A stretch of 64,000 bases of DNA, from positions 1 through 64,000 of the forward strand of contig CAAGED010000005.1 in the NCBI GenBank assembly GCA_900768505.1, in the 5' to 3' direction. Both the position numbers and the translations under genes were made by a program. This DNA is from Lentisphaeria bacterium. Lineage in GTDB: Bacteria; Verrucomicrobiota; Lentisphaeria; Victivallales; Victivallaceae. Below, piece by piece: positions 36,587-44,805 of this stretch. Each line of letters opens with the position of its first letter. Position 1 is the stretch's first letter. Below the pieces are notes generated by a model. That model saw nothing but the letters and a program-made list of their open reading frames with translations, searched no databases and had not been told where the DNA came from.

Positions 36587-39154
36587 TTATTGAGTTATGG
36601 CCACTGATTTAGCTGGCGCTTTACTGCCCGCTGAACCCTTGAATTTGTTGTAGGCAACGATAATCGGCGCGGCAATGTATACCGAGGAGTAGCACCCCAC
36701 AATCATGCCGATCATAATAACCATAATGAAATCGTTAATGGCAATACCGCCGAAGAAGAACATAACCACCACCACAATTAAGGTGGATAAACTGGTTAAA
36801 ATTGTTCTGGATAAGGTGCGGTTCAAGCTGTCATTGACAATTTCCGCGAAATCCCGCTCCGGGAAGAGATGCCGCTCTTCACGGATTCGGTCGAAAATTA
36901 CAATGGTGTCGTTGATTGAGTACCCGACAATGGTCAGCAGCGCCGCCACTACTACCAGCGACATTTCCCGCCCCAGCAATACCGAGATGCCAAGTGCAAT
37001 AATTACGTCATGGAGCAGTGCCAGAATGCCGGCGGCCGCATAGTTGAATTCATAACGCAGCGAAACGTAGACGATCATCCCCAAAAACGAGAGCAAAATG
37101 GAGAGAAAGGCGTTTTTGGTCATCTCTGCACCGACCATCCCGCCGACGCTGGTGACTTGACCGTCAGAGAGCTGCAATTGCGGATAAAGTTTGTTCAGCA
37201 AGGAGGTGACTCCCTGCTGCAACTCCAATCCGGAGGTGCGTTTTGCTTCGCTGCTTCCCTGCCGGATAAGAATTTCCACCTTCTTATTGTCCACCTTGGC
37301 CGCCGGATTGCTTTTGTAGGTTACTCTGGAGTTGTATCCGGCCTGAGCCAGCTCCCGCTCCAAATCCGAAATCGGCACGTTCTGATTGTAGCGGCAACTC
37401 AGCAGCGTACCGCCGGTGAATTCCACATTCATCATGGATTCCCCTTTGTAGCAGATGGTGCCGATACTGAGCAGAATCAATGCCAATGAAATCGGTATTG
37501 CCACCTTGGATTGTTTCATGAAGTCAAAGTTCGGCTTGGAGAAAAATTTAAGCATGGTGAATTTCACATTGCTCTTGAAGTGAATTACCCAGTCAAAAAT
37601 TACGTGACTCATAAACAACGCCGTAAACAAACTGAAAACAATACCGATGGATAAACTTATCGCAAATCCCTTGATCGCTCCCGTTCCGAAATACATCAGA
37701 ATAATTGCCACTACCAAGGTGGTAAGATTGCCGTCAATTACACTGGAGTAGGCCTTTTGAAAACCCAATTCCACCACATTGGCGGCGGATTTGCCGTTTT
37801 CGGTCTCTTCCCGCATTCGCTCGAATACCAGAACGTTGGCATCCACCGCCATACCCAATGTCAAAATGATTCCGGCAATACCTGGCATGGTAAGCGTGGC
37901 ACCGAATGCGGCCATCGCACCCAGAATCAATATTAAATTGACGGTCAGTGCCGTTACTGCAATAACTCCGGCCCAGCGATAGTATGTTATCATAAAAGTC
38001 GCCAGCAGAACCAGGGCGATAATTCCGGCGCGAATGCCGTTCTGTACGTTGTCAGCTCCCAGAGTTGGCGCGGTGTCATAAACTGCTTCCACATTGATTT
38101 TAAAGGGAAAACTGCCGCTGGTGAGTGCGTCGGCAATTAATTTTGCCTCCTCGGAAGAGAATTTACCGGTAATTTCCGCCCGGCCGCCGCTAATGGCATC
38201 ATTGATTTGTGGCGCGCAGTACAATTTGCCGTCCAGTACAATCGCCAGTTGACGGTTTACATTGTTTTTGGTGACATCGTAGAATTTTTTGGCTCCGTCG
38301 GCGTTGAACTCCAGGGCGATCATAATTTGGCCATATTGTCCGTATGCGACAAAGGCCTTTTCAATGCCCCGGCCGTCCATCTCCACCCGGCGGCTTACCA
38401 AATACGAGGGGGAAGCGGCGTTGTCCCGGCGGCCGGCTTCACTCATGACCACATAGTCATACGGCAGTACCTGCTTGCTCTGATTGCGTCCGTAGAGCAG
38501 TTCATTGCTCTGGGGGTGAACCAGACGGAACTCCAGCTTATTACTCATTTGAATGAGTTTCTGAAGTTTATCTTTTTCGTCCTTGGAGACGATCGGCGCT
38601 TTCAGCGAGAGACCGCTGGGACCGAAAGGCGTAATTTCACTTTCAAAAATATTTTGTGCCTCCAGCCGTTTGCGCAGTGCTTCCATGGCCAGGTCGCGAT
38701 ATTGATTGAAATTTTCTTTAAGGCGTTTTTCCGCCGCCTCCCGGGTTACTCCGCCTGAGGCCAGTACGGAAAAGTCCGGCTTTAAGTCCAAAACATATTC
38801 CACTCCGCCGTTTAGGTCAAGCCCCAGGCGAATGGAACTGGAGGCCAAACGGCGGATTTCGCCGATGACTTCCGAATTATCGTGAACCTGTTTAAAGTCG
38901 GTAATCTCTTTCAAGTTGGCGTTATTGTTATCGGCGGCCACCAGCAGGGCGACCGATGGATATTGTTCAACGCCGTCTTGCTGTAATTTCTGGGCGTTTT
39001 TAATGAGTTCTTCAGCTTGGGGTTGTTTTTCGGCGGGAACACTCTCTTTGAAAGTGCTATAAAAGTCACGTTGAGTCAATGGGAATGTGGCGAAGCCGAA
39101 TACAGCAATGACCAACAGGACAATTACGGTTTTTAACTTTAAATATTTTTTCAT
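36587..39154 (-). CDS. secDF: Fused protein translocase subunit SecDF
   Basis: An 855-aa fusion of SecD (about residues 1-530) and SecF (about 540-840), each with six helices and a periplasmic P1/P4 domain. The SecD part has RLGLDLNGGVEYVLDL, GTGAIKGFAISLSIGI and DANVLVFERMREE; the SecF part has GYSINDTIVIFDRIREE. It uses proton flow to pull secreted proteins out of SecYEG. I use ATG 39154; a TTG six codons upstream is in frame. yajC is not adjacent. Fused SecDF is common in PVC bacteria and Bacillota. Confidence 0.95.
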   Translation of the reverse strand: MKKYLKLKTVIVLLVIAVFGFATFPLTQRDFYSTFKESVPAEKQPQAEELIKNAQKLQQDGVEQYPSVALLVAADNNNANLKEITDFKQVHDNSEVIGEIRRLASSSIRLGLDLNGGVEYVLDLKPDFSVLASGGVTREAAEKRLKENFNQYRDLAMEALRKRLEAQNIFESEITPFGPSGLSLKAPIVSKDEKDKLQKLIQMSNKLEFRLVHPQSNELLYGRNQSKQVLPYDYVVMSEAGRRDNAASPSYLVSRRVEMDGRGIEKAFVAYGQYGQIMIALEFNADGAKKFYDVTKNNVNRQLAIVLDGKLYCAPQINDAISGGRAEITGKFSSEEAKLIADALTSGSFPFKINVEAVYDTAPTLGADNVQNGIRAGIIALVLLATFMITYYRWAGVIAVTALTVNLILILGAMAAFGATLTMPGIAGIILTLGMAVDANVLVFERMREETENGKSAANVVELGFQKAYSSVIDGNLTTLVVAIILMYFGTGAIKGFAISLSIGIVFSLFTALFMSHVIFDWVIHFKSNVKFTMLKFFSKPNFDFMKQSKVAIPISLALILLSIGTICYKGESMMNVEFTGGTLLSCRYNQNVPISDLERELAQAGYNSRVTYKSNPAAKVDNKKVEILIRQGSSEAKRTSGLELQQGVTSLLNKLYPQLQLSDGQVTSVGGMVGAEMTKNAFLSILLSFLGMIVYVSLRYEFNYAAAGILALLHDVIIALGISVLLGREMSLVVVAALLTIVGYSINDTIVIFDRIREERHLFPERDFAEIVNDSLNRTLSRTILTSLSTLIVVVVMFFFGGIAINDFIMVIMIGMIVGCYSSVYIAAPIIVAYNKFKGSAGSKAPAKSVAITQ

Positions 39155-39317
39155 GATTATATGCAAAGCCAATGCAAAATTGATATTTTTTTAATTTTAG
39201 CGGGAACAATTTTCATCCGTTTTTTGCCTGACTGCATGAAATATGCACAAATCAGCCTGATTCAGGTCCAATTCGCCCAAGAAAAGAGTTTTTAATGGAG
39301 ATGCAAGCCGGATGAAA

Positions 39318-39791
39318 TCAGCTTCTTAAAATATCCGCATTGGGGCCTGCCCGCACCGGGGCAGTGTGTAAGCAGATTGAGAGTGAACGATTCTCCGGTC
39401 CCCAGCTATTGCAATTCTCCTCATTGAGTACATTTAAAGCCAAATCATTGTCCGGCAGGAGGGCAGACATGTGATCAAGGTTCCGTTTATTGGAATTGTT
39501 GTTTCGGGCGCAGATGGCCCGGACTGAATGCTGATTTTCCAATAACCAGAATGGTGCCATGGGGTCGTTTGATTCTTCGGGACTTAAATTATTCTCCGTT
39601 GCGGGAAGTGACTTGAAATCGGCCCTGTATGAATTGTGACCGGCAAAATAAGAAACCGTCGCTCCGGGTGGTATTTCGCTGAATGCAGCAGTGAGCGTGC
39701 AAGTGAGAACAAAGACGAACAACAAAAACATCACGCCCCGTTTCAGTAGCTGAAAAAGGGAGTTTCTTTCAATTTTTGTTGAACTGTTCAT
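39318..39791 (-). CDS. Hypothetical exported protein
   Basis: A 157-aa product I do not recognise. A basic N-terminus and hydrophobic core (LLKRGVMFLLFVFVLTCTLTAAF, residues about 15-37) with an AAFS junction look like a signal peptide. The mature part is polar, Asn/Ser-rich and has several Cys. It stands alone upstream of secDF on the same strand, 160 bases away. GAAAG just before the ATG at 39791 could be a weak ribosome binding site. The coding call rests on the signal peptide and is moderate. Confidence 0.55.
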   Translation of the reverse strand: MNSSTKIERNSLFQLLKRGVMFLLFVFVLTCTLTAAFSEIPPGATVSYFAGHNSYRADFKSLPATENNLSPEESNDPMAPFWLLENQHSVRAICARNNNSNKRNLDHMSALLPDNDLALNVLNEENCNSWGPENRSLSICLHTAPVRAGPNADILRS

Positions 39792-39918
39792 AATGTTTTC
39801 TTTCAATAAAAAATTTTCTCCTATTGTAAATTACCACTGGAAAATCAAATTGCAATCCCATGTTTATTATTTTGTAAAAAAAATTATTAGAATGCGGTAA
39901 TATTGGCCGATGCAGGGT

Positions 39919-39949
39919 TTGAAAAAAAAATCTGATATGTTATTATATA
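39919..39949 (+). promoter_or_regulatory. Likely promoter of the MFS-YdbH operon
   Basis: TTGAAA (39919-39924) is followed at 16 bases by TATTAT (39941-39946), overlapping TTATAT and TATATA at 18-19 bases. Transcription would begin about 50 bases before the start codon at 40011. Confidence 0.5.
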
Positions 39950-40010
39950 CAATGCGTTATTTCAGTTTAACATTAATCACTGCCCGATTGTTGGCTTTTT
40001 ATGGAGATAT

Positions 40011-43000
40011 ATGCGCTTACTCTCACTTTTGCCGCCGTGTATTTTGAATATTCTAATCAGTTTGGTTTTTTTTATCACCGCCACCCGATTCCAGTTGGCA
40101 CTGAAGGGCGGCAGTGCCGTTCTCGCAACCTCTGCCATGGCGGTTTGGGCGGCGTTTTATTCATTGACTGCCGTCGTTTTGAGCCGGCGGCAAAATGAGC
40201 GTAACGCCACTTTTATTATTGAGACGGCATTAGTTCTTCTGGTGTTGGATATGATGGGATTTGCCATGCTGGGCGGACTAAAAATGCAGTTCGTGTGGCT
40301 GGGACTCAGCGGCATCGGCTGTGCCGGTTTTTTCGCTCCGTTCCAACTTTTTCTCAAACAATTTTATTCCGCTCAGGACGAAAATAAATCCATTAGTCTC
40401 CAGGCTGCACTCTATCTTTTCAGCTGGAGTTCTGGTTATGCCGGAGGGAATTTGCTGACGGCCTGGATTTGGGGAAAGCTGGATCCGGAAAACGGCTGGA
40501 AAATTTGTTATTTAATCACCGGCGGATTGATTTTGCTGGTACTGCTGGGGGTGGAATTCGGTCGCCGTTGGGCAGCCCGACGTCTGCCGCCTCCGGAGTC
40601 GGGCGTCGGGGCGGACGGAGGGAATATGGCGTCTGCAGGCGCCGAGCTGCCGCAGAAATTTAATTTTCTTTGGCTTATGGTGGTGGTGGGTGTCGGCGGC
40701 TGCCTCTCAATTGCAGTGATTCGATCGCCGTTGAATTTGCACTTGGAAGCCAATTCAATTTCATTGATGTCACGCTCAATTGTGCTGGCACTGCTTACAT
40801 ATGTGCAGGCTTTGGTGGGACTGAGTTTTTACCGCAGTCGTTTCTGGCCGTATCGTCCCTGGGGAATGAGTCTGCTGGCGCTTTCCGGTATTTTGGGATT
40901 GCTACTTTTTGCCTGGGGCGGCACGCTGCTGACTTTTAGCTTGGCGGCGGTGCTTTATGGAATTTATTCCGCGGGTTTTTTCTTTTACATTAATTTCCAT
41001 TCGCTGAACTCCGGGGCGAAAATGGCGCGAAATGTTGCGATAATCGAAATTTTAGTAGGAATCACTTCTCTTGGCACGCCGCTTTTGATGGGGATGTTGA
41101 TCAAAAACACCGGTAACACGTCGCTGCCATTGTGGATTGCCCTTGGAGTGGTGATGCCGGCAATGCTGCTGCAATTTGCATTTAGTTGGCGTTTCAGAAA
41201 ATGCTTTGGCAACGTTGCCGTTGATAAAGTGCCGCGGAATTTCAGGCTTTTGTGGCGCCGTTTGGCTGTCATAATCCTGCTCTTTCTGGGGGTATTGTTG
41301 AGCTTTTATCTGGCGTTGCCGATCATTTTGCAGAAATTTATGGTTCAATCATTGCATAAAAAATATAATTTAGATTTTGAAATACGCAAAATAACCCCGT
41401 GGGAGCTGGATTTGACGAAGCTTAAATTTGCTGATTTCGGCGCGGCGGCGCTGACGGCGGATTATCAGGTCAATTTCCATTTCTTTTGCAATGATCCGGA
41501 GCATTGCACTGCCACGTTATTATCAGTTAAATCAGTCAATATCTCCGGTATTTACCTGCTGAATCAGGAACGACGACCAGAGACATTGCCCTTGAGTGTA
41601 AAACTTTACAATATCAATTTAGCCAGGCACCGGCGGGTGGTCAGTTGCGATTTTGAAGCAGTTTATCAGGGTGAGACGCAGCGTGGAAGTTTAAAAGTTG
41701 ATCTTACCGATCCATCCGGCAAATTGACCGTTGACGGCAAAATCAGCGGTTCCTACCGCAAAATGCTTTATGAATTACTTATTTCAGAGTTGTCGCTGCT
41801 GAATGGCAAGCTCAGCTGCACCGCTTCTGGCGAGGTGAAATATGATAAATTGCTGCAGAGTGACTTTGCTCTGCAGTGCGATTATGCTGATGGCGTAGCC
41901 CAGGCGGAATTGACTGCTCAGCCGAAAATCAACGTTCCGGGAATTACGGTGCCGACGGTGAATGCCGAAGTGGAATTCCATGCCGGAAATTTGGATTATG
42001 AACTGGTAATTCCACTGGTGGAGGCGTGGTATCCGCAGCTGGCATTTTCAGTGGCGCTGCGAGGAGACTTGAGTGATATTCAAGGCGAAATCCGTTCTAA
42101 ATACTTCAAGACGCTGGAGTTCTCTGTTGCCGGCAGCCGGGGCGAAAACAATTATTACGATGGTAGTGTTACGCTTTATGATTTTGTCCCGGAGAATCCA
42201 GTGGAGGCGGCCGGATTCAAGGTGGGAGGTAACTTGAGTTTGATGGGCGGCATGATTTACGACAATGGCAAATTGGAGACGACAGGGACGATCTCTTTTA
42301 CCAATGGAACGGTATCTAATCCGGATTTGCATTTGGATATAAAGGATATGTCGCTGCGTTGCAGTTCGGACGATTTGATCCGGATGCACACAAAACCTGG
42401 TCAGTATTTCAAAATTGGTTCGTTGAATTTCAATGATTTTTTACTGCAAAATCTGATTGTTCGTTATCAGGTGCAGAGTCGGGAGCTGATAACCTTGGAA
42501 TCCTGCAATTTCAACTGGGCCAATGGCACAATTTTTATTCCGACGTTGAATATTCGGCCTGGTCAGAATGATTTGCGTACAACAATTTATTGCGAGAAAA
42601 TCCGTTTTGAGGATGCGTTTAAGGCGTTTGGGTTCAAAAATGTTCAATGCCGGGGGGAACTCTACGGTAAGATTCCGCTCTACCTTTGTGATCGCGGTGT
42701 TTTCTTCTACGACGCTTTCCTCTATACCATCGGCGGCGCGCCGGAAAAGTTGAATTTTGAGGCCCCGGAAGAGGTGCGGAATGTTGCCGCCGGCAATGCC
42801 AATATGGATTTGGCGTACGAGGCGCTGAAAAATTATGAGTATACCTCCGCCCGGATGAATATCAGTTCCGAAGCGGATAAATTGAAAATTAATTTAAAGC
42901 TCTCCGGACGCCCGCTGATGCCATTGCCTTTTACCATTGATTCAGAAAGTGGAACTTTGACCCGCTCCAGCGAGCAGACGGTTAATTTGCAGGGGCTGGA

Positions 43001-43091
43001 TTTGGATACTACTTACATTATTGAATTGAATCGATTTTTATTAATTTACAAATATATTGACAAGCTCAAATCCGGAGGATATAAAAAATGA
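40011..43091 (+). CDS. Fusion of MFS-type transporter and YdbH-like intermembrane lipid-bridge protein
   Basis: A 1026-aa fusion. Residues 1-395 form about 12 hydrophobic helices with a charged, low-complexity loop at ~185-215 between two halves, as in the major facilitator superfamily. A further membrane helix (about 418-440, LAVIILLFLGVLLSFYLALPII) leads into residues ~445-1026, a beta-strand repeat domain. Its end matches YdbH: FKNVQCRGELYGKIPLYLC, then IGGAPEKLNFEAPEEV, then LKNYEYTSARMNISSEADK and LKLSGRPLMPLPFTI. In E. coli YdbH is a separate AsmA-like protein that carries phospholipids between membranes. GGAG lies 5 bases before the ATG. It is coupled to a YnbE/YdbL-like gene, which strongly supports the YdbH assignment. 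Inference: the MFS part loads lipid into the bridge. Confidence 0.8.
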   Translation: MRLLSLLPPCILNILISLVFFITATRFQLALKGGSAVLATSAMAVWAAFYSLTAVVLSRRQNERNATFIIETALVLLVLDMMGFAMLGGLKMQFVWLGLSGIGCAGFFAPFQLFLKQFYSAQDENKSISLQAALYLFSWSSGYAGGNLLTAWIWGKLDPENGWKICYLITGGLILLVLLGVEFGRRWAARRLPPPESGVGADGGNMASAGAELPQKFNFLWLMVVVGVGGCLSIAVIRSPLNLHLEANSISLMSRSIVLALLTYVQALVGLSFYRSRFWPYRPWGMSLLALSGILGLLLFAWGGTLLTFSLAAVLYGIYSAGFFFYINFHSLNSGAKMARNVAIIEILVGITSLGTPLLMGMLIKNTGNTSLPLWIALGVVMPAMLLQFAFSWRFRKCFGNVAVDKVPRNFRLLWRRLAVIILLFLGVLLSFYLALPIILQKFMVQSLHKKYNLDFEIRKITPWELDLTKLKFADFGAAALTADYQVNFHFFCNDPEHCTATLLSVKSVNISGIYLLNQERRPETLPLSVKLYNINLARHRRVVSCDFEAVYQGETQRGSLKVDLTDPSGKLTVDGKISGSYRKMLYELLISELSLLNGKLSCTASGEVKYDKLLQSDFALQCDYADGVAQAELTAQPKINVPGITVPTVNAEVEFHAGNLDYELVIPLVEAWYPQLAFSVALRGDLSDIQGEIRSKYFKTLEFSVAGSRGENNYYDGSVTLYDFVPENPVEAAGFKVGGNLSLMGGMIYDNGKLETTGTISFTNGTVSNPDLHLDIKDMSLRCSSDDLIRMHTKPGQYFKIGSLNFNDFLLQNLIVRYQVQSRELITLESCNFNWANGTIFIPTLNIRPGQNDLRTTIYCEKIRFEDAFKAFGFKNVQCRGELYGKIPLYLCDRGVFFYDAFLYTIGGAPEKLNFEAPEEVRNVAAGNANMDLAYEALKNYEYTSARMNISSEADKLKINLKLSGRPLMPLPFTIDSESGTLTRSSEQTVNLQGLDLDTTYIIELNRFLLIYKYIDKLKSGGYKK

Positions 43092-43648
43092 TTAAAGCTA
43101 AAAGAATTTCTTTCGCCGCATTAGTGTTTATGTGCGGTGCGGCCGGTTGTGTTAAGACGCATAATGTGGTGGAAGTCAAGCCCATTGAAATAAAACCAAT
43201 GAAGATGGAGATGACCGTGGAGGTCAAAATTGACAAGAGTTTGGACGAGGCCATGAGCGCCAACGTCAATGATCCCAACGATGAGCGTACCGCCCGTTAC
43301 AAGCGGCGGATGGCGCGGCGTGATCAGCTTAAAGCCTACAAAAAGGCGAAAGCGATTATGGAGACTAAAAATGGTTTTCTCCGGCAGCTTGATGTAACCG
43401 GACCATCCAGTGATGAAATTGAAAAAATAGTTCAGGCCGAAAATTCAGACCGGATGGAGATGTACAAGTCCGTAGCCAAAGCGAATAAGCAGACCGTGGA
43501 AGAGGTGGGGGCGGTTTGGGCTAAGCGTTACGCCGATTGGGAGTTGCGGAATGTCCAGAAGGCGGCGGAAACTACCTCCGGCGGTACTTCAACTTCGGCA
43601 GTCGTTCCAGTGAACGGGGAGACAAAATCGGCAGAGCAGAAAAAATGA
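43088..43648 (+). CDS. Lipoprotein fusing YnbE-like and YdbL-like (DUF1318) segments
   Basis: A 186-aa lipoprotein with lipobox GAAGC (C21). Residues ~30-55 (PIEIKPMKMEMTVEVKIDKS) match the core of E. coli YnbE, a short outer-membrane lipoprotein. Residues ~100-165 match YdbL: NGFLRQL, then a gap, then IVQAENSDRMEMYKSVAK followed by VEEVGAVWAKR. In E. coli these are two separate proteins encoded next to ydbH. Here one polypeptide holds both and overlaps the YdbH-like gene by ATGA, with GGAGG upstream. YnbE extends the lipid bridge at the outer membrane and YdbL acts as its periplasmic chaperone or regulator; fusing them is unusual. Confidence 0.75.
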   Translation: MIKAKRISFAALVFMCGAAGCVKTHNVVEVKPIEIKPMKMEMTVEVKIDKSLDEAMSANVNDPNDERTARYKRRMARRDQLKAYKKAKAIMETKNGFLRQLDVTGPSSDEIEKIVQAENSDRMEMYKSVAKANKQTVEEVGAVWAKRYADWELRNVQKAAETTSGGTSTSAVVPVNGETKSAEQKK

Positions 43649-44778
43649 AGCCGCTTGGTGCGAAATGGCATGGTGAACGACGTAAGTATTGGTTTTGCAC
43701 CCTCGGGACGACGGGGGTGCTGATTCTGCTGCTGATTGGTTGTGTTGGACGTAATATGGGTAAATTGCCGACCCGGGCGGAGTACGAGAAGTTTGCCGGG
43801 CTGGATAATTTTGCCGACGGTAAATTTCAGAACAATGAATTGGTGACCATGCCCAATGTGCAAAACGATAAGAAGCACGGCAGTTTCAATATGCTGCGTT
43901 TTCTTTTCGGTTCGGAAAATGCACCGGCAAGTGAAATCCCGCTGCATAAATTAACCCGGGCGGATTTTGTCTCCGCGGCGGCGGATTTTGCCTTTTACTG
44001 GCTGGGACACTCCAGTATGATTTTTGAGCTTGACGGCAAACGGATATTAATTGATCCGGTTTTCGGCAATGCGGCGCCAATTCCGTGGGCGGTGGGGCGT
44101 TACACGCCGCCTCCGCTGAGTTTGCAGGAGTTGCCAGAGGTTGATTTGGTGTTGTTGACTCATGACCATTACGATCATTTGGAATATGATTTCATTGATT
44201 TCATCAAGGAACGCAAGGTGGAGTATGTGGTCCCGCTGGGTGTTGGAGCCCGACTGCGGGGGTGGGGCGTGGATGCGGAACGGATTACGGAACTAAATTG
44301 GGAGGATGAGGTGACTTTTAACACCATCACCATCACGTCGGTGGTCAGCCGTCACTTTTCCGGGCGCACGTTGAATGACCGTAACACCACATTGTGGAAT
44401 AATTTTATTATTGCCGGGCGGGATAAAAAAATATTTTTCGGTTCGGATGGCGGTTATGGACAACATTTTAAACGCCTGGGGGCCAAGTATGGACCGTTTG
44501 ATCTGGTTTGTCTGGAGATTGATGCCTGGAATGAACGCTGGCCTTACAGCCATCTCTTTCCGACGCAGGTGAAATTGGCATTTAATGATTTGCATGGCAA
44601 AAAATTACTGCCGATTCACTGGGGCGTTTTTGATTTGGCCGTGCATCCCTGGAAGGAATCCATCCATCAGGTTTATTCTGAAGCACTGGAGAACAATATT
44701 CCAATTCTCACCCCTTTAACGGGAGAGCGCACCACCTTGGAGAGCGTAACTTATCCCTGGTGGCAGACGGTGGAATAA
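43645..44778 (+). CDS. NAPE-PLD-like metallo-beta-lactamase-fold lipoprotein
   Basis: A 377-aa metal-dependent hydrolase. A hydrophobic N-terminus ends in LLIGC (C33), so it is probably lipid-anchored facing the periplasm. The metal site is complete: THDHYDH (H173, H175, D177, H178), H237 in SRHFSG, D268 in FGSDGG and H325 in PIHWGVFDL. Together with WLGHSSMIFELDG this is the signature of the group that includes N-acyl-phosphatidylethanolamine phospholipase D. The natural start is ATG 43645, overlapping the previous stop by four bases. Its position after a YdbH system points to phospholipid processing (inference). UvrA is convergent 27 bases downstream. Confidence 0.85.
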   Translation: MKPLGAKWHGERRKYWFCTLGTTGVLILLLIGCVGRNMGKLPTRAEYEKFAGLDNFADGKFQNNELVTMPNVQNDKKHGSFNMLRFLFGSENAPASEIPLHKLTRADFVSAAADFAFYWLGHSSMIFELDGKRILIDPVFGNAAPIPWAVGRYTPPPLSLQELPEVDLVLLTHDHYDHLEYDFIDFIKERKVEYVVPLGVGARLRGWGVDAERITELNWEDEVTFNTITITSVVSRHFSGRTLNDRNTTLWNNFIIAGRDKKIFFGSDGGYGQHFKRLGAKYGPFDLVCLEIDAWNERWPYSHLFPTQVKLAFNDLHGKKLLPIHWGVFDLAVHPWKESIHQVYSEALENNIPILTPLTGERTTLESVTYPWWQTVE

Positions 44779-44805
44779 AACTTGCCCTGCTGATAAAATA
44801 TTGGC

